A stretch of DNA of 64,000 nt from Closterium sp. Naga37s-1 (Eukaryota > Streptophyta > Zygnematophyceae > Desmidiales > Closteriaceae). The stretch lies in contig CANJKZ010000955.1 of assembly GCA_947471745.1 (NCBI GenBank), forward strand, positions 2,725,501 to 2,789,500, written 5' to 3'. The position numbers and the translations under genes are program-made. Of the stretch, positions 49,661 through 61,092 are shown piece after piece; positions within the stretch are counted from its first letter, which is position 1, and the number at the start of each line of letters is the position of its first letter. The notes below the pieces were generated by a model, which saw nothing but the letters and a program-made list of their open reading frames with translations, ran no database searches and had not been told where the DNA came from.

Positions 49661-51060
49661 CCGTCATCGCCTCTGCGTAAGAGCGTGGGGTGGGGATGTC
49701 TGGTGCATCCGGGTCTCCCTCGGGGTCAAGCAGCATGGAAACAAAACGAGGTACAGCAGCTGCAAGACACTCAAAGTCCTCCTGCCTGTCCTCAAGGACG
49801 TCCGTGCCAAGAGCACACTCACCTTGGACGGACGCAGGACTTGCAGCCTCAGACTCAGCAACAAGAGCAGTGGCGTAGTCTAGGAGACAGGCAGCCGCAA
49901 AGTCAACCAGCTCAGCAACGAGGGCAGACGCAGCAGTGGACTCAAAAGAAGAGTCAGTGACAACAGTGGCGAGGAGACAAGAGACAGTGGGACTGCAAGC
50001 ACGAGCGAGGTAGGACTCAAGGTCAGGGATGGCAGGAAGAGCGGACTCAGGAGGAGCAAGCAGAGGAACACGTAGTGGAATAGAGGAAGGAGGAAGTGCC
50101 ATAGCGTGGGTGCCGAGGACAGGAGGAGGACGCGGACGAGGAACCTGACGCCCAGTGCAGGCAGTGGGGAGCCTGGCTGTAACTATGGCTGTGACTGGAG
50201 AGGCGGTGGACTCAGTAAGCTAGGAGGAAGGCCGGTAGAAGACGGGAGACTTAGAACCTGGCGAAGCAGGGGAACGAAAAACGGTCGTCGCCGCACAGTG
50301 CCTCCAGCACCAATACCGCCAGACACAGCACCTCAGCACCAGCACCTCCAGCTCCAGCGCCACCAGCGCCAGTGCCTCCAGCTCCAGTGCCAACAGCGCC
50401 AGTGCCACCAGCTCGAGCACCTCCAGCCCGAGCACCTCCCCGCTCCGCAGGGTCTCTAGCTCCAGCTCCTCCAGCTCCACACCCCCAACACTACCAGTCC
50501 CGGCAGCTCCAGTACCCCTAGTACGAGCACCTCCAGGACTAGCAGCTGCAGCAACTCCGGTACCACCAGCTCCAGCAGTAACTCCAGCACCTCCAGCTCC
50601 AGTGTCTCCAGCGGCAGAGTCTCTAGCTCCAGCAGCTCCACTAAGAAGATTTGTGCGCTGAGCAAACCACTCGCGCAGCTGCTGCGGGGAGAGAGGCTCC
50701 GGCCGGGGAGACACTCCTAGCGAAGCACCTGCAGGACCTCCAGAAGAAGCAGTACCCCGAGGTTCAGCACCCCCAGACTCCGCACCCTTTGACTCAGCAC
50801 CCCTAGGCTCAACACCCTCAGGCTCAGCACCTCCAGGCTCCACACTTGCACGCTCAGCATCCCCAAGCTCCACACCCCCAAGCTAAGCACCCCCAGACCT
50901 GGCAGCCTCAGACGCAGCATCCCCATGCTTTGCACCCCTAGACGCAGCACCCCCAGACGCAGCACCCCCAGCAGCACCTGAGTCGACAGCTACCTCAACA
51001 GGCACAGTAACAGGTAGAGGGTCTACCTGAGACATACCTGAGGGAGCAAGACCCTGGGGT
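49661..51060 (-). pseudogene. Copia-A integrase-RT linker of E11
   Basis: RT-proximal frame 50102-49557 (MALPPSSIPLRVPLLAPP, ELVDFAAACLLDYATALVAE, EDRQEDFECLAAAVPRF) is open into RT. The middle (50460-50290) is leucine-rich in one frame and Gly/Ala-rich in the other. The integrase-proximal part encodes GAEPEGVEP-type repeats and LSPQQLREWFAQRT (about 50690). Confidence 0.78.
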
Positions 51061-52000
51061 GGGAGGGAGTCTACCAGAGGGGGACCGGGAGCAAGGAAGA
51101 GCGGCGGGGGTGGGAGAGGGGCAGAGCGGTAGGGGAAGAGGCAGTACAAGGGAACCATCTCGTCAAACATGACGTCCTGAGAGGGGAGGACACGGCGCGA
51201 GGAGGGGTGGTATAACTGCTAGCCAGGCGCGTCAGGGGGAAAGCCAAGGAAGACCCACGGAATAGTGCGGGTGGAGAGCTTTTCCGCGGACGTATCGCGA
51301 ACAAAGGAACGGGAGCCCCAAACCCAGAACACCGACGCATCGCCAACCTTCCCCGTCCAACGCAGTGTGGGCGAGGTCTCCGGCAAGGAGACACGTGGCC
51401 AGAGGTTGAGCTGATGCGCAGCGTACCGGACCGCAAACGGCCACAGAAAATAGGGAGCAGCCGCATGGATCATGGAGGTACGAGCAACCTCCATGACTAA
51501 GCCAATGCGGCACTCAGCAATCCCATTTTGCTGTAGGGAGGCCGGAAGCGTGAACGACTGGAGAATGCCCTCCCCACGAGTCCCGCAAGTGGTCGGAGGA
51601 GAACTCACCACCTCTGTTAGAGTGCAGACGCAGGACAGGAAGGTCCTGGCTGAACCACTCGCGGAGATGGAGACTGACTGGGCGGATCCAAGGGATCAAG
51701 ACATCAGGGACCCCACCCTTGGTCTGCAAGGGGAAGACCGTGGAGTAACGCGTGTAGTCATCAACAACCAATAGAAAGTAGCGCTCGCGGCCCTGTCCAC
51801 TGACGTGCGCTGGGCCCCAAACGTCCATGTGGAGAGTCTGTAGGGGAGCAGTCTTCGGGGGAAACGAGGAGGAGTGAGGAGCGGCGTTTTGCCGCCCCTC
51901 GACGCAAGGAATGCAGGGTGGGGCAGGCGAGGGCGGGAGGGGAGGCAGAGACCTGGGAAGACCAGAAACAAGGAGGCGGGAGTGCATGCCACGAAGGCGT
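51061..52000 (-). pseudogene. Copia-A integrase of E11
   Basis: Blocks: HMDVWGPAHVSGQGRERYFLL in part (first Asp, about 51830), LHSNRGGEFSSD (second Asp changed to Asn, as in E5), a small deletion before GEGILQSFTLPASLQQNG, catalytic Glu in GIAECRIG, MIHAAAPYFLWPF and LRWTGKVGDASVFWV. A frameshift near 51590 splits the core. Ends with VPLYCLFPYRSAP. Confidence 0.86.
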
Positions 52001-52700
52001 GGCAGGGAGGGGTGACCAAGGCGGTGGTGCCAGAGGAGAGTCTGGTGCGACAGGAGGCGACACGAGCAAGGGGGTGCTACGTGACCTCACGCGGACACGT
52101 GGGCAGACCCAGCTACCTGAGGAGGCTCGGTAGCCAGCATGTACAGACTCGACCCAGGTCGACGAGTGAACGTGGCCAGGTGGCGGCCCGTCCGTGTACA
52201 CTTGCAGATCGACACAAGCTGACCCCCAGGAGTGGTGGTAGTGACCATCGCATCCTGGAAGTCAGCGGTACTCACCAAGTTTGTAGAGATCGAGGGGAGG
52301 TGAAGACCTGATAGTGAGCCGGACGGAACCGCCGGACACGGGAGAACAGTGGAGGAACGGGCAAGGACTGGGCCCCCTAAGGGGTCAGCCAGTCTGACCG
52401 GTACAGGTGCAGAGAGAGGAGTGAGGGTGGTGCTGTCACGAAAGTGAAGCGTAAAGGTGTGCAAGGCCTCAGCAGCCGCAGTACAAGGGAGAGCAGACTC
52501 ACAAGCACCTAGAGCAGAAGCCTCTATACATGGGTCGGACGGCACACACAGGTAACAATCACCCTCAGCACTAACAGACAAGGCATACATAGCAACAAGG
52601 ATAGCATCATAGCCTAGGCCAAAGATAGCAACTCCAGACCTAAGCAGCTCTGCCCAGCGGGGGCGCTCGGCCTCGTCACCAAGTGTCGTCTAGGCAGGAA
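52001..52700 (-). pseudogene. Copia-A protease and pre-integrase of E11
   Basis: LHTFTL runs directly into HFRDSTTLTPLSAPVP near 52455-52435, so the DSGASRCF active-site segment is deleted. LHLPSISTNLVS and the pre-integrase HHRLGHPSLPRLRGM-type block follow. The deletion lies at the same site as in E3, but the lost bases differ. Confidence 0.85.
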
Positions 52701-53856
52701 AAGCAACGGTGCTGAGTGTGAGGCTTCTCGCATGTCTGACCAGCACGGTCACCTGTGCGAATGACATATGGGCAGCTACTACCACCCGCAGACGCCTCAC
52801 GTTGAGAAAACCACTCACGAAGCTGTTGGGGCGACAGGGTCTCGTTTCGATGCTGCTGCTGCTGCCTCTAGAAGCTCCCCTCGGAACAGCTCCAGCCCTA
52901 CCGCCACCACTCCCATTTCTGCAGCTACCGCCACCCCCATCGCTACCACCACCGCCGCCACCAAAGCCCCCACTCCCGCCACCACTCCCACCACCGCCAC
53001 CACCTCCACTGCCTCCACCATCTCCACTGCTGCCCCCACCACCACCCCCGCTGCCACCGCCACCACTCCTGCCACCGTTGCCCTTGCATGTGCGGCACTT
53101 CCCACCAGCAAAAGCAGCCCCGAAATCCTCAGCACCATGGACATCAACAGCAGCAGCATAGGCGTAGGAGGGGGCAAGGGGGGAGGGGGAACACCCCTCA
53201 AAGAAGGGCGTGCAAGGAGTGCCATGAGCGGCGCCTATAGCGAATACACTAGTCTCAGCTGCAAGGAGGTGCTGCTTGTGTAGGTCAATAGTGAGGGCTG
53301 TAGAGTCAAGTGCAAGAAAGTGGTCCTTGACAGCGCGAAGAGAGTCAAGGAGGCGGGTGACTATGAAGTAGAGAGTGATGTACATCGGGGGCGGGTTCCT
53401 GTCAAGGAACTCTGCTGGGAGGGCAGTGCGGTAGAGAGCGTCGCTAGTGCGAAGGTGGGTAACGAGGTCCTCTGCTGTGGCAAAGGCGGACAGCTCGGGA
53501 AACAGGTAGGGCAGTAGAAGACGGCCTAGAGCAGCCGTGGCAGGCGAGGAGTAACGGGCGACTACAGCGTCGTATAGTGCCTGTGTAGCCGTGTGTTGTC
53601 CGAAGTGAGCGCATTCAGCTAACGGCAGGTGGTTGCGAATGGCTAAGCGAGCAGCAGCGTCACGAGTAAGCCATTATGAGCGAGTCGCACTGTCAGCTGT
53701 GGCGGGAGGGGCGGGAGAGGCTCTAGACGTGTGGGCAAACAACGAAACACTGTCTCTAGAGTCGCTCTGTAGGTACAGCTGCAAGTCGTCGAGCCACGTG
53801 TCGAACTGGATCGGACGGCCCTGATGGTCGAATGCGAGTACGCGGAGAGAAGCCAT
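52701..53856 (-). pseudogene. Copia-A gag and zinc motif of E11
   Basis: The start is ATG 53856-53854 (MASLRVLAFDHQGRPIQFDTW). Core blocks are as in E3, with a stop (TRSxWLT, near 53675) and another near 53281 (LLEQ replaced by stop-HKQHLLAAET). The tail is Gly/Ser-rich, then QQLREWFSQREASGG-type and the zinc segment near 52780-52720. The upstream frame enters from leader without a break. Confidence 0.84.
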
Positions 53857-53869
53857 AGCAGCGCAGTAT

Positions 53870-54027
53870 GCTGGGCGGGCAGGAGTCGGGCAGCGCAAGG
53901 AACAGGGTAGGCAGCAGCAAGGGGCGGCAAGCGGGCTGCAACTGGCGGCGCGCAGGCTGCAAGAGGGGCGGCTCGCGGGCCTAGCGGTGGCTGGCAGGCT
54001 TACGGGCGGCTGGCGGGCCGCAAGGGG
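53870..54027 (-). repeat. Truncated leader of E11
   Basis: GC-rich leader words (GGGGCGGCAAGCGGGCTGCA) continue to GGCGGGCCGCAAGGGGATC, then stop. Primer site and 5' LTR are missing. The neighbouring DNA is AT-rich. Confidence 0.72.
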
Positions 54028-54784
54028 ATCTAGAACTAGTGCAAGGAGACTCCCACACAAAACTCGGAGCGTTTGGACAAGTAGAAGTTGGTTTGTGTAC
54101 ATACATGCAAAACGAGGCGTTGTGTTGGCCTATCGAACAAAGCATGATTTACCTATCTCTTGTTATTGAAATGAGCGAATTTTTTGTGGGGCATCTGTTA
54201 CAAGTTATATGAGACTCTCATACAAACTTGGACCAGTATAAGTTGGTTTGTTGACATATCTGCAAAACCAGGCGAAACTGCCGAATTATATCATGTTGGT
54301 TTGTGGAACAACTAAAAACGTGGTGACAGCCTGCCTCATTACTAGGTAACAAAAGCCTTCAATGAAAACACACAAAGCTTATTTGACATGGCAACACATG
54401 TCCATGATAATCAGAGAATGAGATGTCAAGTGCTAGTAGCTTCACTGGTACATTGAAATTGTGTAATTTTCATAAAGTTTGCAAGTTAAACTTATTTTTA
54501 CAACATAATTGAGTAGATATAGGGGATTTAGGGAAACCACTTTAGCACGGATATAAACCATAATGATGGTGGATATGAGCCTCCAACGACGTTAAAATGC
54601 GAGCGTTCTTGGAGCCATAAACCAACCCAAGTTGAGTGTTTGGGCATTCATTTAGATGTATTTTTATCATATTTACGTAGATACATCGTTTAAATATGAT
54701 GATTACAAAAAATCAAAATGTTGCATTGCTCGCGAAATCTGTGGTTCCATTTTGACATATATATTGGAGAAATTTCGAATGTTA
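54028..54784. other. AT-rich spacer with a two-copy diverged repeat
   Basis: No gene. A segment starting GAGACTC..ACACAAAACT (54046) with AGTAGAAGTTGGTTTGT and GCAAAACGAGGCG recurs about 164 bases later (54210) as GAGACTC, AGTATAAGTTGGTTTGT and GCAAAACCAGGCG. The rest shows no structure I can name. Confidence 0.65.
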
Positions 54785-54915
54785 TGTTATAATATTGAAG
54801 GAATGAATGATTGAACTAGGAAGCAGGTGGGTACAAGTAGCAAACCTAAAAGTGTTGTACCCTATTAAGACTGCCCCACTACAGCCTAAACAGACTATAG
54901 CATATAAGTTTGACA
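54785..54915 (-). repeat. Copia-A 3' LTR of E12 (variant A2)
   Basis: 131 bp; minus strand TGTCAAACTTATATGC to TTCAATATTATAACA. The polypurine complement follows at 54916, and the conserved untranslated region to about 55142. The outer boundary is by alignment with E8 and E13. Confidence 0.85.
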
Positions 54916-55142
54916 CACCCCCATAGGCAAAGTGGGGGAGAACAAGAGGTCACAAGACCAGTCAAGAAAGACAAAGCAAGCTCAGGGTGGATCACAAAGT
55001 CACCACGCAGTCTGAGCACAAGCAAATGGCCACAGCCAGTTCACATGCAGAGTTATATAAAGGAAAACAAACAATACAGTGAACTCAACCTAGCAAGTGT
55101 AAGCATGCAGGTATATGTATATAGAGTACAGTACAAGCAGAG

Positions 55143-57206
55143 TCAAGAAGTAAGCAAGTGAGGCACAGTAGGTACAAGGCCTAGCACAGTACAGAAATGC
55201 TGATGATCACAAGGCTGAAGTGCCTTGGTGAAAACATCAGCGGTTTTGGCCTGTGAGGCCACGTAAGCGAGACGAAGCTGGCCACGCTGCTGCAATTCTT
55301 GAGCAAGGAAGTAGCGCAGAGCGATGTGCTTCGTGCTGTGCTCCAGTCTGTGCTCCTGACACAAGGCAAGCATGGCCTTGTTGTCGACGTACAGAACTGG
55401 AGGAGAACGAGGCACCTCTCCCAAGTTGGTCAGCAGGTAGGTGAGCCAGCGTAACTCCTGTGTAGCCATGGCCCAAGCGTAGATTTCAGCCTCACAACTG
55501 GAGCTGAGAACAGAAGACGAGCGGGTAGACCGCCAAGAGACAGAACCGGAGCCAAGGCTGAAGGTGTAACCCTGTGACGACCGCTGCGTAGCCAAGTCGT
55601 CAACCCAGGAGGCGTCAGCGTGACCAGTGAGGACAACTCGAGCCCGTCCTCCAAGCACGAGCCCCATGCCCAAGTAGCGCAACACGCTCTTCGCAGCATC
55701 CCAGTGCACCTTTCGGTGCCTACCGGGAGCCACGTAGCAAGCCAGAAGGCTGAGAGGGTATGTGAGGTCAGGTCGTGTGCAAGTCATCAAGTACATGAGG
55801 CAGCCCACAAGCTCTGGATACGGGCCACTCGGCTCTACGGACTCGTCCAAAGGTGGAGCTGAGACCGAGTGACCGATAGGTAGAGGAGTGGACTGTGGCG
55901 AGGAGTAAGTGAAGCCGAAGCGCTGAAGGACCTGCTGCACCATGTGTGACAGAGTCAAGGTAATGGTGCGGTGTGCTCTGTCCCAAGTGATCCGCAAGCC
56001 AAGATAGCTCGAACTTCATGTGGGCGAGTGCCTCAGTGTCAGCAGTAGCAAAGACCAAGTCGTCTACGTACATGAGAACGTAGAACGGCGGCAGAGTGGT
56101 GTCAGTGCGTAAAAACAGCGACGGGTCAGCAGTGGAAGGAGCAAAACCAAGAGCAGCAAGAGTCCTCCTCAGTGTGTCGTGCCACTCACGGGGTGCCTGG
56201 CGCAGACCGTAGACTGGCCACGGAGGCTCCACTGGTTACCAGCAGGAAACGACCCAGTGAAGCCAGGTGGGCGGCGCAGCCAGATCTCCTCGTGCAGGCT
56301 GCCCTGGAGGAAGGCTGTGCTGAAGCCAAGCGATTGTAGCTCGTAGTCACGCTGAGCGGCGACGTGCAGTAGTACCTGAAGAGTGGTCATCTTCGGGGTA
56401 GGGGAGAAGGTCTGGAAGAAGTCAACTCCCTGTTGCTGACTGAAGCCACGTGAAACGTAACGCGCCTTGAAGACAGGCGGAGAACCCGGCGGCCGCTTCA
56501 CCCTGAAGATCCACATGCCACTGACGATGTTCGCCCCAGGCGGGGGAACCTCGTCGACGTAGGTGCCTGTGGACTTCCAGGAAGCCATTTCGGTGTCCAT
56601 GGCTGCCTGCCACTGAGAGGAGAAGGGACCCTCTATCGCCTCTGCGTAAGAGCGTGGGGTCGGGATGTCTGGTGCATCCGGGTCTCCCTCAGGGGCAAGC
56701 AGCATGGACACGAGATGAGGTACAGCAGCGGCAAAGCACTCAAACTCCTCCTGTCTGTCCTCAAGAACGTCCGTGCCAAGAGCACACTCACCCCCGACGG
56801 ACGGAGGACAGACAGACTCAGATGCAGACTCAGCAACAAGACTAGTGGCAAAGTCTAGGCGACAGGCTGCAGCAAAGTCAAGAAGCTCAGCAACGAGAGC
56901 AGACGCAGCAGTGGACTCAAACAGAGGGTCAGTGACAGCAGTGGCCAGAAAGCGCGTGACAGTAGGACTAGCAGCACGAAGGGAGTCAGACTCAGGGTCT
57001 GGACCGTCACGAAGAGAGGACACAGGAGGAGACGGCAGAGGGACACGCTGTGGAGCAGTGGAAGGACGCAGAGTCATAGAGTGAATGCCAGGGACAGGAG
57101 GAGGACACGGATGCGAAACACGACGACCAGCGCGAACAGTGCGGATAGGCAACTCAGAACGAGACTCAGGTGACGCAAGACGCGACTCAGGCTCACGACG
57201 CTCCAT
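55143..57206 (-). pseudogene. Copia-A reverse transcriptase and RNase H of E12
   Basis: RNase H is open for 284 codons (55997-55143) and complete in motifs: HADASWVDDLATQRSS, SSCEAEIYAWAMATQELRW, YVDNKAMLALCQEHRLEH, KHIALRYFLAQELQQRG and the end TADVFTKAL. RT has YVDD (56070-56059) and, in a 345-codon frame (57206-56169) that also covers the late linker, MASWKSTGTYVDEVPPPGAN, ARYVSRGFSQQQGVDFFQTF and SLGFSTAFLQGSLHEEIW, where the palm Asp is Gly. Frameshifts at about 56230 and 56010 and a short deletion after KFELSWL break it. Confidence 0.9.
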
Positions 57207-58235
57207 AAGACCTCTATTCGGTCCAGGGTAAGGAGAAGGACTAGGCAGTGGAGGGGTCAGCTGTAACTGCGACAGTGACTGGACAGGCAGTGGACTCAGT
57301 AAAGGAGGAGCAGGACCAGGAGAAGGCGGGAGACCAAGATCCTGCTAAAGGAGCGGAACGTAGTACGGCCGCGGCCGCGCAGCGCCTCCAGAAACAGTAG
57401 AGACAGCACCAGGAACCTCAGCTCCAGGGTCTCTAGAAACAACTCCCGCAGCACCACCAGCTCCAGTACCTGCAGCGCCAACGCCTACAGCACCACCAGC
57501 CCCAGCAGCTCCAGTACCTCCAGTAAGAGCACCTCCAGGACCAGCGGCTCCAGCAGCTCCAGCACCAGCAGCACCTCCAGCAGCACCAGCACTAGCAGCG
57601 CCTCCAGCAGCTCCAGCACCAGCAGTACCTCCAGCAGCTCCAGCACCAGCAGCACCTCGAGTAGCTCCAGCACCAGCAGCACCTCCAATAGCTCCAGCAC
57701 TAGCAGCGCCTCCAACAGCTCCAGCACCAGCAGTACCTCCAGCAGCTCCAGCACCAGCATCACCCCCAGCAGCTCCAGCACCAGCAGCACCTCCAGCAGC
57801 TCCAGCACCAGCAGCACCAGTAGCACGGCGACAGCGCCGAGCGTACCACTCACGAAGCCGCTGCGGAGAGAGGGGCTCCCACCGCAATGGGACACCCGGA
57901 GAATCTCCAGACTCAGCACGTGCACTCTCAGCACCCCCAGGCTCCACATGCTCAGGATCAGCACCCCCAGACTCCACACGCTCAGGCTCAGCACCCCCAG
58001 GCTCCGCACCCCCAGTCTCCGCACCCCTAGTCCCTGCACCCACAGGCTCCGCACCCCTAGCAGCACCTGAGTCGACAGCTACCTCGACCGGCTCGGCAGG
58101 GTCTACTTGAGACACACCTGAGGGGGCAGGACCCTGAGGGGGGAGGGGGTCTACCGGAGAAGTACCTGGTGCTAGGAAGAGTGGCGGGGGGGGAAGAGAG
58201 GCAGTGCGGTAGGGAAAGAGACGGTAGTAAGACAC
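57207..58235 (-). pseudogene. Copia-A integrase-RT linker of E12 with a Gly-Ala array
   Basis: The frame 58235-57345 is open for 296 codons. It starts with the integrase end (YRLFPYRTASLPPPP), then GAEPGGAEPERVE repeats, LSPQRLREWYARR and a tandem array (57550-57830) coding GAGAAGGAAGAGAAGG-type Gly-Ala repeats from a 30-base unit. It ends PYYVPLL and a stop. The remaining part to 57207 is Pro/Ser-rich. This array is longer and more regular than in the other copies. Confidence 0.82.
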
Positions 58236-59200
58236 CGACTCGTCAAACGTGACGTCCTGAGAGGATAGAACACGACGCGAGGTGGGGTGGTAGAACTGCC
58301 ACCTGGGTGCGTCAGGAGGGAAGCCAAGGAAGACGCAGGGAACGGCACGGGAGGACAGCTTGTCCGCTGAAGTATCGCGGACAAAAGCTCGAGTTCCTCA
58401 GACACGGAACGCTGATGCATCGCCAACCTTCCCCGTCCACCTCAGAGTAGGTGTGGTCTCCGGCAAGGAGACACGAGGCTGAAGGTTGATCTGATGCGCA
58501 GCGTACTGAACCGCGAACGGCCACAGAAAACGGGGAGCAGCCGCATGGATCATGGACATACGAGCGACGTCCATGACCATGCCAATGCGGCGCTCAGCAA
58601 TCCCATTTTGCTGTGGGGAGGCCGGAAGCGTGAACGTCTGGCGGATGCCCTCTGCACGACAGAAGGCCCTCAGGAGGTCAGAGGAAAACTCACCACCTCT
58701 GTCTGAGTGCAGACGCAGAACAGGAAGGTCCGAGATGAAACGCTCGCTGAGCTGACAACGAGCACCGCGGATGCAGTCGATCAACACCTCAGGGACCTCA
58801 CCCTTGCTGCGCAAGGGGAAGACTGTGGTGTAACGCGAGTAGTCGTCAACGACCAGCAGGAAGTAACGCTCGTGACCCTGTCCACGGACGCGGGCGGGGC
58901 CCCACACGTCCATATGAAGAGTCTGCAGAGGAGCCTCAGTCAGAGGGAACAAGGAGGAGTGAGGAGCGGCGCGCTGCCGGACGTCGACACAAGGAACACA
59001 GGTAGGGGCAGGCCCCAGAGGAAGGGGAGGGAGGGATCGGGGTACACCCGAGACAAGGGTACGGGAGGCCATACCTCGAAGACGAGGCAGGGAGGGGTGA
59101 CCAAGGCGGTGGTGCCAAAGGAGAGTCTCGTGCGACAGATGACGACACGAGCAGGGGGCAGACGCAGGACTAGACCTGGACGCGGCAGCAAACACCTGAC
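58236..59200 (-). pseudogene. Copia-A integrase and pre-integrase of E12
   Basis: Part of a 344-codon frame (59432-58398). HHRLGHPSLPRLRGM and CVPCVDVRQRA give the zinc ligands; DDE is intact: HMDVWGPARVRGQG, LHSDRGGEFSSDLL and PQQNGIAERRIG. It ends at 58398 and continues one frame over as SRAFVRDTSADKLSS and GFPPDAPRWQFYHP. This is the most intact integrase core of Copia-A here, from a diverged subfamily. Confidence 0.9.
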
Positions 59201-59990
59201 TAGATGCGGCTACCTGACCAGACGCAGAGACCGGAGGAGACGCAGTAGTCCGTGTGTACAGACTCGACCCAGGCCGACGGGTGAACGTGGCCACGTGGCG
59301 GCCCGTCCGAGAGCAAGTGCAGTGGGTCACACCCTGACCACCAGGGGTGAACTGGTCAACCCTTGTGTCCTGGAGGTCAGCTCCACTCACCAAGTTCGTA
59401 GAGAACGAGGGGAGGTGGAGTCCCGACAGCAAGCCCGACGGGGCCGCAGGACACGGTAGAACCGTGGAAGAGTGCCCCCAGAGGGGTCAGCCAGGGAGAC
59501 TGCGACAGGCCGACTGAGTGGCGTGAGTGTGGTGCTGTCGCGAAAGAAAGAGCGCGAAGCACCTGAGTCAAGTGTGAAAGTGTGCAAGGCCTCAGTAGGT
59601 GCAGTACCAGAGAGAGCAGACTCACCAGCACCTGGAGCAGCAGACTCACCAGTACCTGGAGCAGCAGACGCACTAGCACCTAGAGCAGCAGCCTCAATGC
59701 CCGGGTTGGGCGGGACACTCAGGTAACAGTCACCCTCAGCACCATCAGTCAAAGCATACATGGCAGCAAGGATAGCATCGAAATCAAGATCAAAGATAGC
59801 CACATTCTGCCTAAGCAGATCACCCCAGCGAGGGAGCTCAACAGCGTCAGGAAACTGGGCGCACCAGGCGTCAGTCAGGCAACCGAAGCAGCGCTGCGCA
59901 GTGTGTGGCAGCCCGCACGTCTCCCCACGACGACTGCCGGTGCGAAGAACGTAAGTGCAGGGACCAGCACTCCCAGACCTCCCACGCCCA
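59201..59990 (-). pseudogene. Copia-A zinc motif and protease of E12
   Basis: The zinc-type motif reads C-TYVLRTG-x6-CGLPHTAQRCFGC between 59959 and 59888. Then DAVELPRWGDLLRQNVAIFDLDFDAILAAMYALT, a repeated APGTGESA tract (59690-59610), protease LDSGASRSFFRDST with D-S-G-A intact (about 59570), and LHLPSFSTNLVSGADLQD. A frameshift near 59395 separates the two halves of the protease. Confidence 0.87.
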
Positions 59991-61092
59991 GCGTACCACT
60001 CACGAAGCTGCTGGGCCGACGGGGTCTTACGGGAACGCGGCTGCTGCTGGCGCTGGCTACCACCAAAGCCTCCACGCTACGCGGCTGCACCTCGACTAGC
60101 ACCACCGCCGCCGCCACCTCCACCACCGCTGCCGCTGCCTCCACCACCGCTGCCGCTGCCTCCACCACCTCCGCCGCTGCTTCCTCCACCTCCACTGCCG
60201 CCACTGAAGCCCCCACTCCCGGCACCACCCCCACCTCCACCGCCACCCCCTCCGCCTCCTCCACTGCCTCCGCTGCCGCCCCCGCCGTCCCCTCCACCAC
60301 CCTTGCTCCCCTTTCCCTTGCTGGTGCGGCGCCTCCCACTAGGAGCAGACCCAGTCCCGACCTCCTCAGTGCGAATGAGGTTGACAGCAGCAGCAGAAGT
60401 AACAGAGGGTAGAAGGGGGACAGGGGAACACCCCTCAAAGAAAGGGGTGCGACGGTCGCCGCGAGAAGCACCTACAGCTAAGATACTCTTCTCAACTACA
60501 GCGAGGCTCTCCTCTAGCAGGTCGACAGTGAGCTCGGTGGGGCAAAGGGAGAGAAAGTGGTCCCTGACTGAAGCAAGAGAGTCAGGGAGGCAGGTGACTA
60601 GGTAGTAAAGGGTGATGTACATGGGGGGGGGGTTCTTGGCACAGAATTCAGTGGGAAGGGCAGTGCGGTAGCGGGCGTCACTAGTGCAGAGGTGAGTAAT
60701 GAGGTCAGCAATAGTGGCAAAGGCGGTAAGATCAGGGAAAAGGTACGGCAGCATGAGGCGGCTGAGGGCAGCAGTGGCAGGGGAGGAGTAGCGCGCAGCT
60801 ACAGCTTCGTACAAAGACTGAGCAGTCTTGTACTGGCCAAAATGCGCGCGCTCAGCAGGCGGCAGGTGACTAGAACAGCAAGACGAGCAACAGCGTCACG
60901 AGTGGTCCACTGCGAGCGAACCGTACTGTCGGCAGTGGCAGCAGGAGCAGTAGAGACACCGGAAGTGTGATCGAAAAGAGATACCCCATCCCTAGAATCA
61001 CACTGAAGAATGAGCTGCAGGTCGTCAACCCACACGTCAAAGTCAACTGCACGCCCCTCCGCATCAAACGTGAGAACAGTAGGGCTAGCCAT
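59991..61092 (-). pseudogene. Copia-A gag of E12
   Basis: The start is ATG 61092-61090 (MASPTVLTFDAEGRAVDFDVW). It covers VDDLQLILQCDSRDGVSLFDH, SQWTTRDAVARLAV, a frameshift near 60870, then AVAARYSSPATAALSRLML, MYITLYYLVTCLPDSLAS and CSPVPLLPSVTS, a basic SGRRRTSKGKGSKGG and a Gly/Ser tail to 60077. A shift there leads to PQQLREWYAGRGRSGSAG. It differs from E3 gag at many positions, so E12 is a distinct subfamily. Confidence 0.88.

Noticed and set aside
54028-54045. TCTAGAACTAGTG at the E11 edge resembles a cloning-vector polylinker
   Set aside because: Only 13 bases match, no vector backbone follows on either side, and the junction is explained by truncation of E11. Read coverage across it would settle the matter.
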